NCBI GenBank assembly: GCA_910591455.2
Contig: OU342807.1
Coordinates: 17,166,594-17,230,593, forward strand
Origin: Pholis gunnellus
Lineage: Eukaryota > Chordata > Actinopteri > Perciformes > Pholidae
DNA: 64,000 nt
Direction: 5' to 3'
Made by a program: the position numbers and the translations under genes. Positions 13,986 through 27,800 of this stretch are shown here, in pieces. Each line of letters opens with the position of its first letter. Positions within the stretch are counted from its first letter, which is position 1. Under the pieces are notes generated by a model, which was not told the DNA's origin, searched no databases, and worked only from the letters and a program-made list of their open reading frames with translations.

Positions 13986-15579
13986 ATGAAGTACTTGGAT
14001 GGGGAAGTAACAAATGAGCGATCACATAAAGTATTGTATTACACTTCATTTATAGCACTATATAAACACAATTAACTTTCCTTTTTCTCTGCATGCAAGC
14101 AACATCCTTCTTATCACACAAATGTAGCCTATAAATCTTTAAGTTTTTTTTTTTTTTTTCATCGCACTGCAACAACAGTCACTGCTTTACAGATAAGGCG
14201 ATCACTCAGTTCCAGCAGCAGGGCATCCCATAGGAGGACAATATGAAGCAGCAGTGCCAAGATGTCTGATTTAAATACCAGCACAGCACCGACCCTCATT
14301 AAAGAGGTTTTCTGGGGCAAATAAGCAAACCCTAATTACTCTGAGCAATCACATCAAACCAGATCAGTTTGCTTTACTGGTAATACTTAAACCCAGTGGA
14401 CGACCAAATACACATCGGTGTTTGTTATGACCTTGTACTGACTTTCATCCATTTCCTGGGGGGGCGTACCCATACCGAACCAAAACCATAACTAGATGCA
14501 TTACTTCAATGCAAATATTAAAGGACAAATCTGCTGATGTTCTTTATGTTTTGTTGTCAAAAAGTCCCATGGAAAGACCAAAACCAACAATGAATGAATC
14601 CTGCTAACAAGTATTGTCTGTGTAGAGCCTGATGTATGTTGCTAAGAGCTCCATTGTTGTCTTAAAACTATTAAAAACACACCTATGAGCCACACTGTTG
14701 GATAACATGTCCCTTTATTATGGTGAACATGGCCACTGTAGTTTATTTGAGTCAAGCCTGCATATGCTGTCCTGTAGCTGTAAATTCTCAAAAGAGTACC
14801 AAATGTGTGTTAATGCGCTGCTGAAAAAGGTTCCAGATAAATGCTCTATTTACCTTTGTTTGAGTAACGTTTGTTAAAAACGTCAGTGCCCAGCTGTGTC
14901 AGTAAAATGATTCGGTCTTTAAAATAATGAAACTATATATTTGTGACCTGTTTTTCAAGATTTACATATTTAGTAGGAATAGGGTTGGAGCGATAGACAG
15001 GGTTCGAGGCGTTTTACAGAGATGGACTAGCACATTTTTGGTTTTGTTCTTACATGTTCAGCTTTACCCTTTGATCAAATCATAAAACACACACAAACAC
15101 ACACACACACAATGGTGTCGGAAATCCTTAGTAGTGCAGCAGATGTTATAGCACAACTGCCTGTTGGGCAGGATGTGAGGGAAGGTGATGGGTGCAGAGG
15201 AAGGGGAGCTGGCTGTTACAGTTCCAGTGACTTCACAGGAAATTCCTCCCAGTTTGACCCTATTGTTTCCAAACTGACAGGATGGGATATGGCAACGTGT
15301 GAGGGTTGGATGTGTTTTTGCTTGATTGTTTAAATTCATAATAATCTCTATTATCACACTTAACCATATTGGTTTGCACATATCCAAACAACTGAGAAAC
15401 AACTCTCACTCTGATCCGTTTTTTTGTCATTGCTGCTGTATGTGACTAATAGATGTATTTCCTGACATTACAATCGGCTTCACAACGTGTCCAATGTGAC
15501 TTTTGGCTGCAGGGTCAAAGGTCAGCACACACTCACCTGAGTCATTGCAGCACACTGAAATAAAACCTGAACAAGCGAT

Positions 15580-16653
15580 GCACTTTTACATAAAGAAGTC
15601 TGTTTATTATTTGTTATATATCATATGCATCTTCATATAATAGTTCTAATACCAGTAAGTCAAAAATAATAATCATATTATATTTATATATAGATATATA
15701 GAAAACTAATCCAATAATCTACTTTTTACTTGGACTTTACTTCCTTGTAAAAAACAACATGGAGAAACGTATAATCTTCTGCCCAGCTTCAATATAGGCG
15801 CTTTAAGGGAGCAACGAATATAATACAAAAAAGAAAAATTACACCTGAACATTGCATCTTATAGAACTAGAACATCTGTCAGCAGCTTGTAATGATGACC
15901 ATCTCGGTTTAAGACACAGGAAGAGGTTGTTTTTTTTTCTTTGCTAGAACATCTTTGACAAATATACTTTTTGTTTGTTTTTAAATTCAGTTGAAATGTC
16001 TGAGCACATTGAAGACGATGGCAATCATGTGATTCAGCTGGATTTGGGAGACAGAACATTAGATTACACCAGTCTCATTACACACTGAAGATGAGGGATA
16101 TCTGAAGATGAAGGAGAGGAGGCAGAGAGTGGTTAGACAGTAAGGGAAAAGTGTGGGGAAATAAAGGTTTAGTACAGCAGGGTATAGAAATTTTAATTGA
16201 TGTGCTTCTCCGCCAATGATGTACATTTGTAAACAGAGGGTAGCAGCACAAATAGCACAGAGTCCTCTACATCTTCTCTCACTGATCCCCAACATCCCTC
16301 CCTTTCTCTGGGTGCTCTCCGGGAGGTAGCCGTGTCACAGTTGGAAGGGAGAGATATCCACTCTAATCCATTGAGCTGCGGCAGTCTTTGCGAGATTTAC
16401 CAGCCGTACTAATAGCATTCCCCCCCCCCCCGAAACCCCCTCTTCTCAGAAACTCTCGATATGTAGAAATGAAAACATGGAGGCAGGCTGTTTTCAGGGC
16501 CGTGGACGTGGAAGAAGCCATGGACGGCAGGCCATCCGGAGTCGTGGAGGATGGCGTCCACTGGCTCTCGTGTCTATCAAGGCCAGAGACGCAGGAGGGC
16601 TCTACCGCTGCGACCTCTGCTCCGTTTGAGGAGCCTATCTGGTCAAGTCGGGG
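15580..16653 (-). other. ccdc85a: Putative ccdc85a 3' UTR with poly(A) signal
   Basis: This is the minus-strand continuation after the proposed stop codon. An AATAAA (plus-strand TTTATT) is at 15603-15608, placing cleavage near 15,580-15,590. The first 300 nt (16,380-16,653) are unusually GC-rich and open in more than one frame, but they show no recognisable protein. The assignment depends on the terminal exon being right. Confidence 0.4.
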
Positions 16654-16672
16654 TCAAGAGGAGGCATCAAAG
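16654..16672 (-). CDS. ccdc85a: Candidate ccdc85a terminal coding segment
   Basis: The acceptor is a strong pyrimidine tract (sense cttcttcttgttcttc... ending cctgtgcag). The 19 coding nt begin C, completing AG|C to Ser, and read SFDASS then TGA at 16654-16656. The predicted C-terminus is therefore ...NVKLWDSFDASS. Like exon 3 it begins with CTTTGAT. A polyadenylation signal lies about 1.05 kb further along the minus strand. Confidence 0.55.
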
Positions 16673-19600
16673 CTGCACAGGAATAGAAGAACAAGAAGAA
16701 GAGTTCTAGTTATTACATTGAAACTTTTGTGGGGCACTATTGACTGATTGACTGATTTGAACAAGAAACACCAACGGATAAATGCACCTGAGCCACTGTA
16801 TGCCTTTTTGTTTGAAGTGTGGGCAACAGTGTTTGGTAGCAACATGGTTTCATAGACTGTGAAGAACCTTTGAGGGATTTGTTGTTTGTGCTTAGATTGA
16901 CATGCGTATTTCACGAGATGGTTGATGAGTATGTGCGGTATTGAATTAACTTACTGTTGATCATGAAGCTATTGAGCCCTTAATGAAATCAGGACTACAC
17001 CTCTAATCTAATAGAAATGACTCACAATGCATTATTCAATTTCATGGTGATTAATACTCAACAATCAACAATACAAACATTCTGTTTTTCACAGCAGACA
17101 TTTTGACTTGTTATTGTACGAAAAGCAAAGGTGTTACTACTGTAACAACATTAGCGATGGCTCGATCAGTTCTATACTGGTGTCCCAGTCGGCCGTGACA
17201 GTATGGAAGGGAGGTAGCATGCACAACAACAGGGCCCTGAAACTGAATCAGCTAAATGGAATCTAAATTTTGACCTGTAAATGTGAAAATATCATTATGT
17301 GAAAAAGGCTTTTTTACCTGTGTTCTAATGCCAGAAAGGTACAGGTCACCTGACTCTGATACCAACACAATAATGGAGTTTAACCTTAAAGCCAATATTC
17401 AATTCTTACAAAAAGTCTGCAGTTGTATATGCTCATAAATTGTTAGTACATGGATTTTGGTCCAGATGCACCAGAGCCAAATGGATTTTTTTACAATCTG
17501 GCAACCCAAAAGATGCTCTTGGCTTGTTCCTGAACTATAAAGCATTAGCAAATGATTTATTAACCATAAATAGAGCCATTAGTAACAACTTGTCAGATAG
17601 ATAGAAATCCTATGGAAGCAAATGAAACAGACAGAGTTTAAGTGAGCAAGATGTTCATCACCGCAGGCTTTTGTGTTGCTTATCAGTGACAGATCCTTTT
17701 GTTCCCGCCTGCGTCTTTCTCTACCACAGCGGAGAGCCCAGGGACGGCCATAGGACCTGACTCCAGTCTGCATTGTTAGCACATCCTCGTCGCTTTTCTC
17801 TGAAATCGCAAACTATCTACTGACATGAAGTACACTTCCTTCTGTTCCTCACCTGAGTCATTGATATTTTTGTGTGAGATAAGATGGAGTGGGCTGAGAA
17901 AGCACAGGCACAGAGGGAATGACAAGGTGAAAAGACTGATGTGGAAGAAAAGGAGGAGGACGCGTTCCATGGTTGAAAAGGTTACCATATATGAGAGGAT
18001 GACGGTGAGAATGTGTGTGGATTATGCATGTTTGTATGCGTGTGTGTTCGGGCTAGTGGGGGCGCGTCTATCCTCTAGGGAGGAGGTATGTCTTGTCTTG
18101 CGGTCATTAAATATTAACACAGCCATCTCGCCCTCCCACTGGGACCTGATTGAAGATGTAGGATGGCACACGGGGACAGGACAGGGTCACCCCTAACTCT
18201 GTAGTCCCACTGTAAACCCACTGTGATTATACCTTTGCCAGACCAGCATGCAAACACATTAGTCATCTGGAGCTGGGACGCTGAGCTAACTCAAGGACTG
18301 ACCCTGCAATGACATGGGATCACAACAGAATATAAATCTGAGATATTGTGTCACCTAGACAGATGATTACCAAGAGAACAGAGTAAACATATTCAATTAT
18401 CCTGTCAAATCCTGAGAGAGCGATTTCTGATTGTCCTCACAAATACCCTCCAACCCAACTGTTAAATGTAAATAGGTTTCAAGACTCCAGCTAAAGGAAG
18501 CCCTCTGTATGGGAAAATAGAATAATGGGAGCTAATTACAGGATTACGGGCCCTCGTGGAAAGAGCACACAATGACCGTCATTGGCTGTTCTTCTTTTAT
18601 CAAAGACTCTAATTAACGCATGGCGGTTTAAGAAAAAGAAGCAAGGTGGAGAGGGGTTCTTACCTGTCCCATAGCTTGACATTTCTACAGTTGTTGGTGC
18701 AGCAGCCGGCTGATATCAAAGCTGCGACAAAGAGAGAAGAAGAGAGAGACGAGTTTTAAATGTGTTGTTTTGACAAGAGAGGAGAGCCTCATTAATCTAA
18801 TGACTTGGAGCTGACGTCCGTCTTTTCATATTGCCAAATTTAGATGATGGAGGACTAAAAAAAATGTATTAACGGAAAGATATGAAAAAGATGGAATTGG
18901 TAATGTTCATTATTGTCCCAGACACCACTTAAAACTGACTGAACCATGTACCGTATAAAGTAATATTTTCACAGTATTTGCTTTTTTGCCGAGAGTTAGA
19001 TGAGGAGATTGATTAGCTTAGCTTAGCAAAAAAAAAAACTGGAACCAACAAAACCACAGATTACTGTGTTCATTGTTTTGTTTGTGAACAGATTAAACAA
19101 AAGAGATACAATGTGTTAATAAGTGAGCGCTAGAGGTGCTGGGTGGCAGAGGTATTTACTTTGGACACAGCAGGCCGTTTTCCTTTGCTTTCATACTTTA
19201 TGCTAAGCTAGGCTTATTGCTAGCAGGCTCTAGCTTTTAGAATTAAATGACACAGTGCACTCACTCGGCCTACCACTTAATGATGTGTTGTATAGAGCAG
19301 CATTAACAACGTTTCCACATTCCCCCCTCGTCTGTTTCAATCTCTGCTGCAACGGTGCAAGTGACAGCGAGCCGAGTGGCAACAACCTTCGCGGAAAATG
19401 TGAACCATAATGTACACAAACACACACACCTAGAGGCCGTCTGATTTATCAACGTGTATCAAATTTAGGACTGGAAGATTACCTGGAGCAATAGCTGGAG
19501 ACTAAGGGGGGCCGACAGCGAGAGATAGGATCAAGGATTTATCTTGCTTAAGAAGTGTAAGACATCAAACTATACTGCAATAAACATGACTGTCCTTAAA

Positions 19601-22600
19601 CACATGGCAGGCTCTGGACTCCATCTTGACATCCCTGACCCGAAAGTCCTGTGCTGTTTCTTTCTGCTTGGCAAGAAAAATGTTGCTGTCAAACCAAATA
19701 GTATTAATGTAAAGGTGTACAAGACACACAGCATCTTCCCTCGTCCTCTCTGGCTCAGTGAGCACTTCTGGTCAGAACTTGGTTTGGTTGAGCCGTGGAA
19801 AAATGCCTTTGCCTTAAAGCTGTCCAAGCTTTAAAAAATATATATAAATATTATCCCTCTGTACCAACTTTGCCCTTCAGAACAATTCTTTCATCCTTGC
19901 TCCCCTGCTTGATATCTCTCTCTTCTCTCTTTCGCTCTCCACAAACAGTTTCCTTCCCCATGAGCTTATAATCATGTTTTCAGCACATTTCCTCTCCTTG
20001 GCGCGCTAACATCTCTCATTAAAGATTCATGCCGCTCTTGTGACCGCCGAGTTCTGCGAAAGATTCCAGTAGCCACCTTCACTAAGTTCCCTGCCCCTTC
20101 CCTCGCCTTGTTTATTTCCGCGGGGGGGGGGCAAGGCAGCACAAAGACATATGAAAACTCCTTAAAAGAGTCGGGGGATGCAGCGGTGGGCTGCGGCGTA
20201 TTTTCGTTTTGGAGGTCAGAATGTGGAATTGATTTCACGGCTAAAGCGGAGCTCATAGACCAGATAGAGAGCGGTAAATACATGATCGCGTGTCCCTTCC
20301 TCCTGACACACGAAGACAAACAAAGACACAGAAAGTCTATAGGAAGTGTAGCCGATAGCTGTTTACATTTGAAAGCAGGACTTTGTCTGAACATGCTCTG
20401 ATAGATCGATGCAAACATAGAGTGGTCTAGCAATGACATTGTTTTTGGATTGATGGCAGAGAGCTGAAACATTCATTTATGTTGGTTATATTGACGCAAA
20501 AATGGATATTGGGCCCGCATTACAATGGGATTAGTTCCAGATGTGTTCCAGATGATTTTTCATAATAAACACATGTCTGCGAGGCCTTGTCATCACCCTG
20601 CCATATGACGGTTGGCGCCTCCCTGTTCTTGAGCTCATTACCTTGTCTGGAACACCCCGATCAGTTTCACACATGTTTCATATTTCTTTTTTTTTACATC
20701 GCATACTTGTTTTGGTGTGAGGTTTGTCGCTCTGTACCTCGCAGTCGATGCACCTGCAATGCTTGCAGTCAGGAATCAGAGTACGACGACAACAAGAAAT
20801 GCACAGTTTAAAAAATAAGTCGGTAATGAAAGACGCCGCGTGAGATATTCAAACAGCCAGCGGAAACAATACAGTTTCTTGTTCAACGTATCAAGCGAAC
20901 TCAGTTCTGGGTCTTTTGGACTTGCCCGCTCAAGCACAAGAACAATTAGCTTAAATGGATTTTCTGTCTCAAGGTCTGCAGTCACACACACAGGTCACAA
21001 GATTACAAAATGCTGTCTCGTGATGGAGCAGTCCTGGTAACACACAGCAGGCATGTGCCAAAATCCAGGAGAATCCCTTTAGAGTGAACTTGATCAATGT
21101 CCAATAAAACTTGCCTTGTGATCTCTTCAAGGAGAGTTATACAGGGAGAAAACATGCAGAGCGCTTAGACGGCGTTTTGTTGATTTAGTTATAAGCAGGG
21201 CGTGAAAACCCAAATTGGATTTAAACGGGATGTGAGAGATGTGTAGAGGAAAAAAGGCTCTGTGTGGGTCAGAGCAAGAGGACATAGATAATGTGATTAC
21301 TCAAGAATAATGTGGGGCCTAAGCGCCTTTAAATTACACCGCTGTACACCAGAGCTCGAGTGAAAGGCTCTAAATTTCCCCACAAAGAGATGTGAGAGAT
21401 TGGCTGGGGAGGAGCTGCTCCCACACTGAATAAATCACTGTTCCGGATGGGGAACCCTTTTTCCCTGCTGCCAGACAGCAGTTATTAACTCTATATAACT
21501 CATAATCTTAATTCATATAAGAGATTCAAGGGTTTATTACGAGATCCAATGTCTTTTGTTTCATGAAAATTGGGGAAATACGTTATGGAAATGTTAAAGT
21601 AGGCTGGGATCCAAAGCAGCTCTGAAAAATAAAATCCTCATGAGTGGTGTGTCTGTATAATTTGTCAAAACCAGTAATCACGTTGTTATTGATGTCTGAA
21701 TCAAGCCAGTAAAGACAAGAACCTGCTCTCCTCACGGCTGCTCTTTGATCCGTCAACCACCCCCCCCCATCCCTCTCCCTCTCTCAACTGATCAATGAAA
21801 GGTAATTTCACATGGCCATTCCCTCAGATCTCCTAAAAATTGGCCACATAAATTATTCAGGCCGGCTGGGCAGGAAAGCCTGTGGAGATGCATGGTAGAT
21901 CGGTGACCTTCCGTTTAGCTATAGCAGTCAATCAGACCATCAGGGAGACAGTCCGTCAGTCAGCGAGGCTGGCTGGGAGGAGACTTGTCTTGACGTCCCT
22001 CGGGCAGCTACAGTCAGTGCTGTTACGTGCACACGGACAAGTTCTGAATGCATAATGCAGAGATTATGAGTGGCCGGAACACATTTAACAAGAAAATGAG
22101 AAGAAGAAAAAAAGCAGGATGTTTATGGATTCAAGTCCGTGTTTGGTCAGTCTCACGGAAAGGCCCCAGTCTTGTCAGGCTAAACTTCCAGGTCTGGGGT
22201 ACTTCATCGCTTTGGTTGCTTCTGCTGCACTAGATTGTAGCACCGCTATGCTTAGTGACTACTTGGGTTGTCAATCCTGGATGAATGAGCTGTCAGTGTC
22301 AGTGTTGGAGAGACCCTGGTGGCTTGTCTTTCTTATTCAAATCAATAAAAACGGCACTACGGGTAAACTCCTCTGTGTAAAGAAATAATAACATCAAGGT
22401 GTCATTTACTGAGGCTGGCCTTTTCAAACTCAAGCAAAATGGCTGCTTGAGGATGTCCTTAGCCCAGTGCTGCAAGGGTCCAGTTTGGCAAAACCACGGC
22501 CGAAAAGCTCAGCACTAGAACCCAGCGGTTCCCTGCAATTATCTTCCAAGTCAAATCCAGACCCGCCCGCCCCTTTAATGTAAGACCCCCGACTCCACCC

Positions 22601-24137
22601 GTGATTAGACACACAGGCTACACAGCCGCTACATTTAAAGAGCTTTATTTTTACTTGCACCATTGGAACATGTAGAATCATGAATTCAAATCATAATCAG
22701 CCGGACCCACTTTGGCAGAAGCTAAGCTGCGATGCTACTCACTCTGCTGACATTTAATTGCTCCTTGAGTCTGAGGTTGCTGTGCAGAAAAATAATATTG
22801 TCCACAGTCCCTGGTGTAAGCTGGGTTCTCCCTTCACAAGCCAAGAAAAAGTCTCTTTCCCTGGCTGCGCTCGGGGCTAGTACAGCCAGCACACTCAGGT
22901 GACACGCAATTAGAGCCAGGCACTATAAACAAAAAATCCTGCCGGCTGATTCGGCTTGATAATAATAGCTGATTTAGATTTCAAAAATACTGCACAATCA
23001 TTTTCATATCTGATTCCTCCAGACAAAAAGCGTACACATTTTTGTTCTCGCCTGCTGCCCTACCACAGAGTTCATTTTTACCCATCTGTGAAGTTATGGA
23101 AACATCTTTTTTACACAACTGTTACCCGACCCGATGTTCCACAGTTCTTTTTTAAAGCTTTCTCCAGACATTGTATGTAATATGTATGTAATATATAATA
23201 TGCCACGCTTAAAGTCATTACACTATTGTTACAACAATGATAGGACATGTTACAATGTTGCATAGTGGCTTCAAATGGCAGTAAAAGGTAACTTTTGAAT
23301 ACCCAGAAATCATGTAACACAAAAGAACACCAAATGAAAAAAAGGGCCAAAAACATCTACAGTTGGCGAGTGGAGGAGTGGTTCCACATTTTGGGATATA
23401 TACTCACTCGCTCTCTCACAATGTGTTAAATATGGTGCTGGAGCCAGGAGGTCATTAGCTTAGCATAGCATAAAGAATGAAAGCAGGGATAAACAGATAG
23501 CCTGGCTCTGTCCAATCTTCTCAAAGCGGACTACTGTTTAATCTGTGCACAAGCAGAAATGAAAAAACAACACTTTGTGGTTTTATGTGGAGTCTTTATG
23601 TTAAGCTAAGCTAACCAACTCCTGGCTCTAGCTCCATAGTTCATGCAAAAACAATGAGAATGGTATCAAATCTAACTCTTGACAATAAACTAAATAAACA
23701 CCTTTCCCATAATGTGCAACAATTCTTCATAAGAAACAGCTGAACTCTTATTGAGCCTTATTGCCCATTTGGATGTCCTTTACGCATATTTCGCCTAAAT
23801 CACTCGCTGCTCGTAAAGGAACAATTGTATTACTGGTTAAGAGATCTTCATTGTTATATCTATTTTGGGCTACCTCTATGTTCACTAAAATCCTTCTTGG
23901 TGTTGGATTAACACCTTTTTATTATTTAAGCTCACATTTATCGTCACATTAGACTCTGCAGAGTATGAAAATACAGGAATAAGAGAAGGACAGCTGTCAT
24001 GCTGTTATAATTAATGGTAAGTGTCGTCTGTCTACTGTGTAAGAACTATAATGAGTGTGAGGGTGAAGGGATGAGAGTACGAAACTCACCGGAGTAGAGC
24101 TGGATAATTGGAGCCTAGTAGGCTAAAAGGTCTGTGT

Positions 24138-24178
<41 letters not shown>

Positions 24179-24756
24179 GTTATTTTGTCTTTGCGATCTC
24201 AGTAATACAGACAGACGTACACACACCTATATCAAAAGGGAGAGAATAGTCATGCAGTCGCTTGCAAAGTCATGCGTGGAGTAACTGTAGACGTCACATT
24301 TTGAATACTACCAGGAATTATTGTGTTTTGTAAGAATTTTAAATCTGTGTTCTTAAATCAACCATTTGTGTATTTCATATTTAAACCAAAGAGATCAGCA
24401 GAGCAGGAAAAAGAATACCATCAGAAAGATTTATAGGAGCTAGTGCTGGCGCAACGTCAGCCCTTAATTCTTCTTTACATCTGTTGTCCTCCGTGTTCAA
24501 GCCCCCTCCACGCTCCACAAGGCTGTTTTCAGTCACATTGGTGTGCTACGCGTTCTGCTATGACTCTCAAAGGGAAATCAATTAAATATTTAAGCAGACA
24601 TTTGCTAGATAAACTGCTGTTGTCCTTTTTTAACATGTCACCACCCATCACTTCTCAGTGCTGTTGAATAATATAACAGGCCGGGCATAGCGTGTAGATC
24701 ATTGTGGTGTGGTGTGTGTGTGTGTGAGAGAGTGCGTGTGTATCTGTCTGGGGGTT

Positions 24757-24827
<71 letters not shown>

Positions 24828-27800
24828 CTCAGATGGGTCCGGATGAGACACAATATTGGTTATTGCACCAGCTGTGAATGATGTTAGATTTCCAGCAACC
24901 CACGATTCTTTGCTGCTTCCTTTAGCGCCAAGGATCAGCATTTAATGGCTTCTGTCTTCTCAACTCCCACAAGCCTTCGGACCTCGATGACCCATGTCCT
25001 GAGGCTGAAACTTGTTTACACTCTCTCAGACTGTTTTGTCTCTCCCCTCCCTGATGAAAACAACTAATCCTTCTGTAGTCGTGCATGTTAAAAGGCCCGT
25101 TGTATTAAGATAGAAATAATGCAATGCATTGCATCAGATACAGAAAAACAATGCTGAGGCAGTTTACTTCAGAACAATGCAGGGAAGTATAGAATTTACG
25201 ATTTTGTCACGAAAAGCCTGAGGGATGAGCTGAAAATAACGGGGCCTTCGGGGTTAGAATTAGGTGTGGACATTTACATTCTTCTGCTCTTTAAATAAAA
25301 CATGTTTCACACTGCTCTTCTCGCATTAAAGAAGTTGAAATCACAGCTTCAGCCCTCTATCATATCGGATACAAATACTGCATCCCGTGATTGAAAACAG
25401 AACATAAATATAACATTTAGTTGCAAAATAAACTGTAAATTCCTCAGTCAACATTTAGAGAAACTATTAAAAAAGTAACAAACTAGCACAGAAAATAACC
25501 ATCTAGTACAGTTCAAAGCAACCCAAGAATTACTTCAATTCCATGTTTTACCTGCAGCTAATGCTCTCAGGAAGCCCGGTGAAAGATGTAATTAAATGCA
25601 CCTTTTTGCTGTAAGAGTAAAGGAAATGAGCCAGTCTGGAGCAGTGGGGGGCGGTAATGAAATTGATTTCAATATCTCCGAGAGGAAATCTCACAGACCA
25701 AAAGACTTCTCTGGAAGAGAACTAGTAGGAGATAATGATGTGAATATGACCAATCCTTTTTATGTCGGTAGGATAAACCCATTCATCCGCAGTAATGGGA
25801 GCTGCACACGTGCCTCGCTGTCAGTCTCATCAGGAAAAGCATTACATCAAATGCACATAATGCACAATATGGGCCGGAGATTTATGCCCCAGGAAATGGA
25901 TAACAACATCCTGCGTGTTGGGAAAGGGAGGTATAAAAATGTTTGTCAGCTGCAGCGGTTTTGACTTGTTATGTTCCCAATATGTTGTCTCACTTTCTAT
26001 CCCTGTCTTTAACAGATGATGAGGCTGTAAAAACCATCAGCATGATGGCAGCAGCAAAGCAGCTCATCACCACAGCTTGATCAGTGATACAAATGCAAAA
26101 CACACAGGCACCATAGATAAGCTATAGCCGAGCATTAGAGCAAGACTATGCAACTTTTTGAAGAAAAATAAGACCCATTCTTCCTCTTGCAGATTAAAAG
26201 TTGGATTCATAAGCACAAAATGCACCATGGCTCAATTCAATGCACTCAGGGGTTTTGCCAACGCCAGTGTACCTGGTCTGGTACCAGTATCTTCTGATGG
26301 CTAAACTTTGATCCCCTTTTCAGACATGGAATACGTGGAACTGTTATGCAACATGAAGGAATCATGGATTTTAAAAAGTACTTTGCTGTAGTATAAGCCT
26401 TCATTAACGATAATCAGGAATTCGCTGAATTCCCTCATCAATTTCCGCATCATTCAATACAATTAACTAGTTATGAAAGAGACTCAATTTAATAAGTATG
26501 CCTCTTTATGACCTTAAAATGTAGATTAGAGCCCATAAGCGAGAAGATTGCCGATTTCTATATATTCTTAATGCTGGTCATCTTTGCCAGTGGGTCCGAT
26601 TTCGGCAAAATCAGACCAAATCCTGCAGGTTCACCAGAAACATCTTCAGCTCAGACTCCTCCAGCCAGGAGCAGAGCTTCGCCTCGCTGCTCCACCGGTC
26701 CACGCTAGGAGTCAACATCGACACCACGCGGCTGGAGGCCCACTGGAGGGAAGGGAGGCACAGGAGAACCAGAACCAGGACTCTCAGACTCTTTCTAAAG
26801 GGACTCTGGTTCACAGAAACACTATCGCTTTGTCCCCGTGGACCGCATAAATCAACAAAAAAGGAAAGTTCCTCCTAATAACTGCTTGTTGGATGAAAAG
26901 CCAAATTATAAATTCTGGTCTGACTGTGATTGTCGTACAATTTCTGTTTAATTTTTTTTTTCCTGCACCACAAAAAGTCAAAATTGCCTAATTACAGTGT
27001 CCAATGTGTTTTATTGAACACATTTGAATGATTTTCTTTGAGCATAAGAGATGATAATTAAGAACAATTTGAATGCACTTCTCTTAATTTGGGATAACAT
27101 GCATTAATCGACATTGAGTCGTACAAAGGTGCGGTAACCTGAAGACTCACATTCATTTCTCATATTACTCTGTTAATGCTCCTTAACAAACTCGCTCAGG
27201 CTGAATGAACAACATAAATAACTCATTGAATCCATGCAAGTCATTATGGAGTAAAAACAACACCAGATCTTCCTCGTCACAAACGAAGACGCCTCAAAAG
27301 CTGCCAAACATACAGCTGCACACTTATTACGTGTACCTGATGCACTCAGCTACATGCGTCCAGCTCCACTCACCTCCTTCACTCCCACCTGATCACCTGA
27401 TGCCCTCAGACTGCCAGCTCTCAGCGTGACACACAGCTACAGCTGACCAACATCATCATCATGCAACATAGCTAAATGTGGTTACTGCTGGTGACTTTGG
27501 GACTGACATGAGGTTCCCTCAGGCCCAGCGTTGCCCTCGTACATGGCAGCTACTCAACTTCCAGTTAATTACCTGGCCTAGCAAGCTAATTTCCTCTTAG
27601 CTCAGTGGGCCGTTCCCCATCGGCACGGCGTAAGAGGACAAAGACTGCTCTGCATTCCACTAGGTTTGCGTGTCTACCGGATGACTGGGGCTACTGTGGA
27701 ACATTTGTCAGATACCTCTAGGGGTTTGGGCTGCAGCGACGCCCGTGCACGCCAAACAGCCTCCTTCATAACTCACACAGCTACTTAGCTGTGGAGCTGC

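Larger units (their letters stand above)
1..15579. other. Intergenic region left of ccdc85a
   Basis: No exon with recognisable similarity was found on either strand. The region contains homopolymer runs (C at 2556-2580 and 4156-4175), several interspersed repeats (3,110-3,310; 5,450-5,905; 9,200-9,450), a (TC)n array (10,243-10,302), a CA-repeat cluster (13,574-13,985), and an ATTA/TAAT-rich block at 10,640-11,660. Confidence 0.6.

Noticed and set aside
16388..16747. 119-codon plus-strand frame in the GC-rich block
   Set aside because: It overlaps the proposed minus-strand terminal exon and 3' UTR and resembles no protein.
19972..20472. 166-codon minus-strand frame in ccdc85a intron 2
   Set aside because: No domain, biased composition or matching splice sites; probably chance in repeat-free non-coding sequence.
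24638..24941. His/Thr-rich frames across GT arrays, and similar ones at 13,338-13,842 and 35,377-35,589
   Set aside because: Artefacts of dinucleotide repeats.
25596..25964. 122-codon plus-strand frame
   Set aside because: More consistent with a regulatory block; no homology recognised and no splice context.
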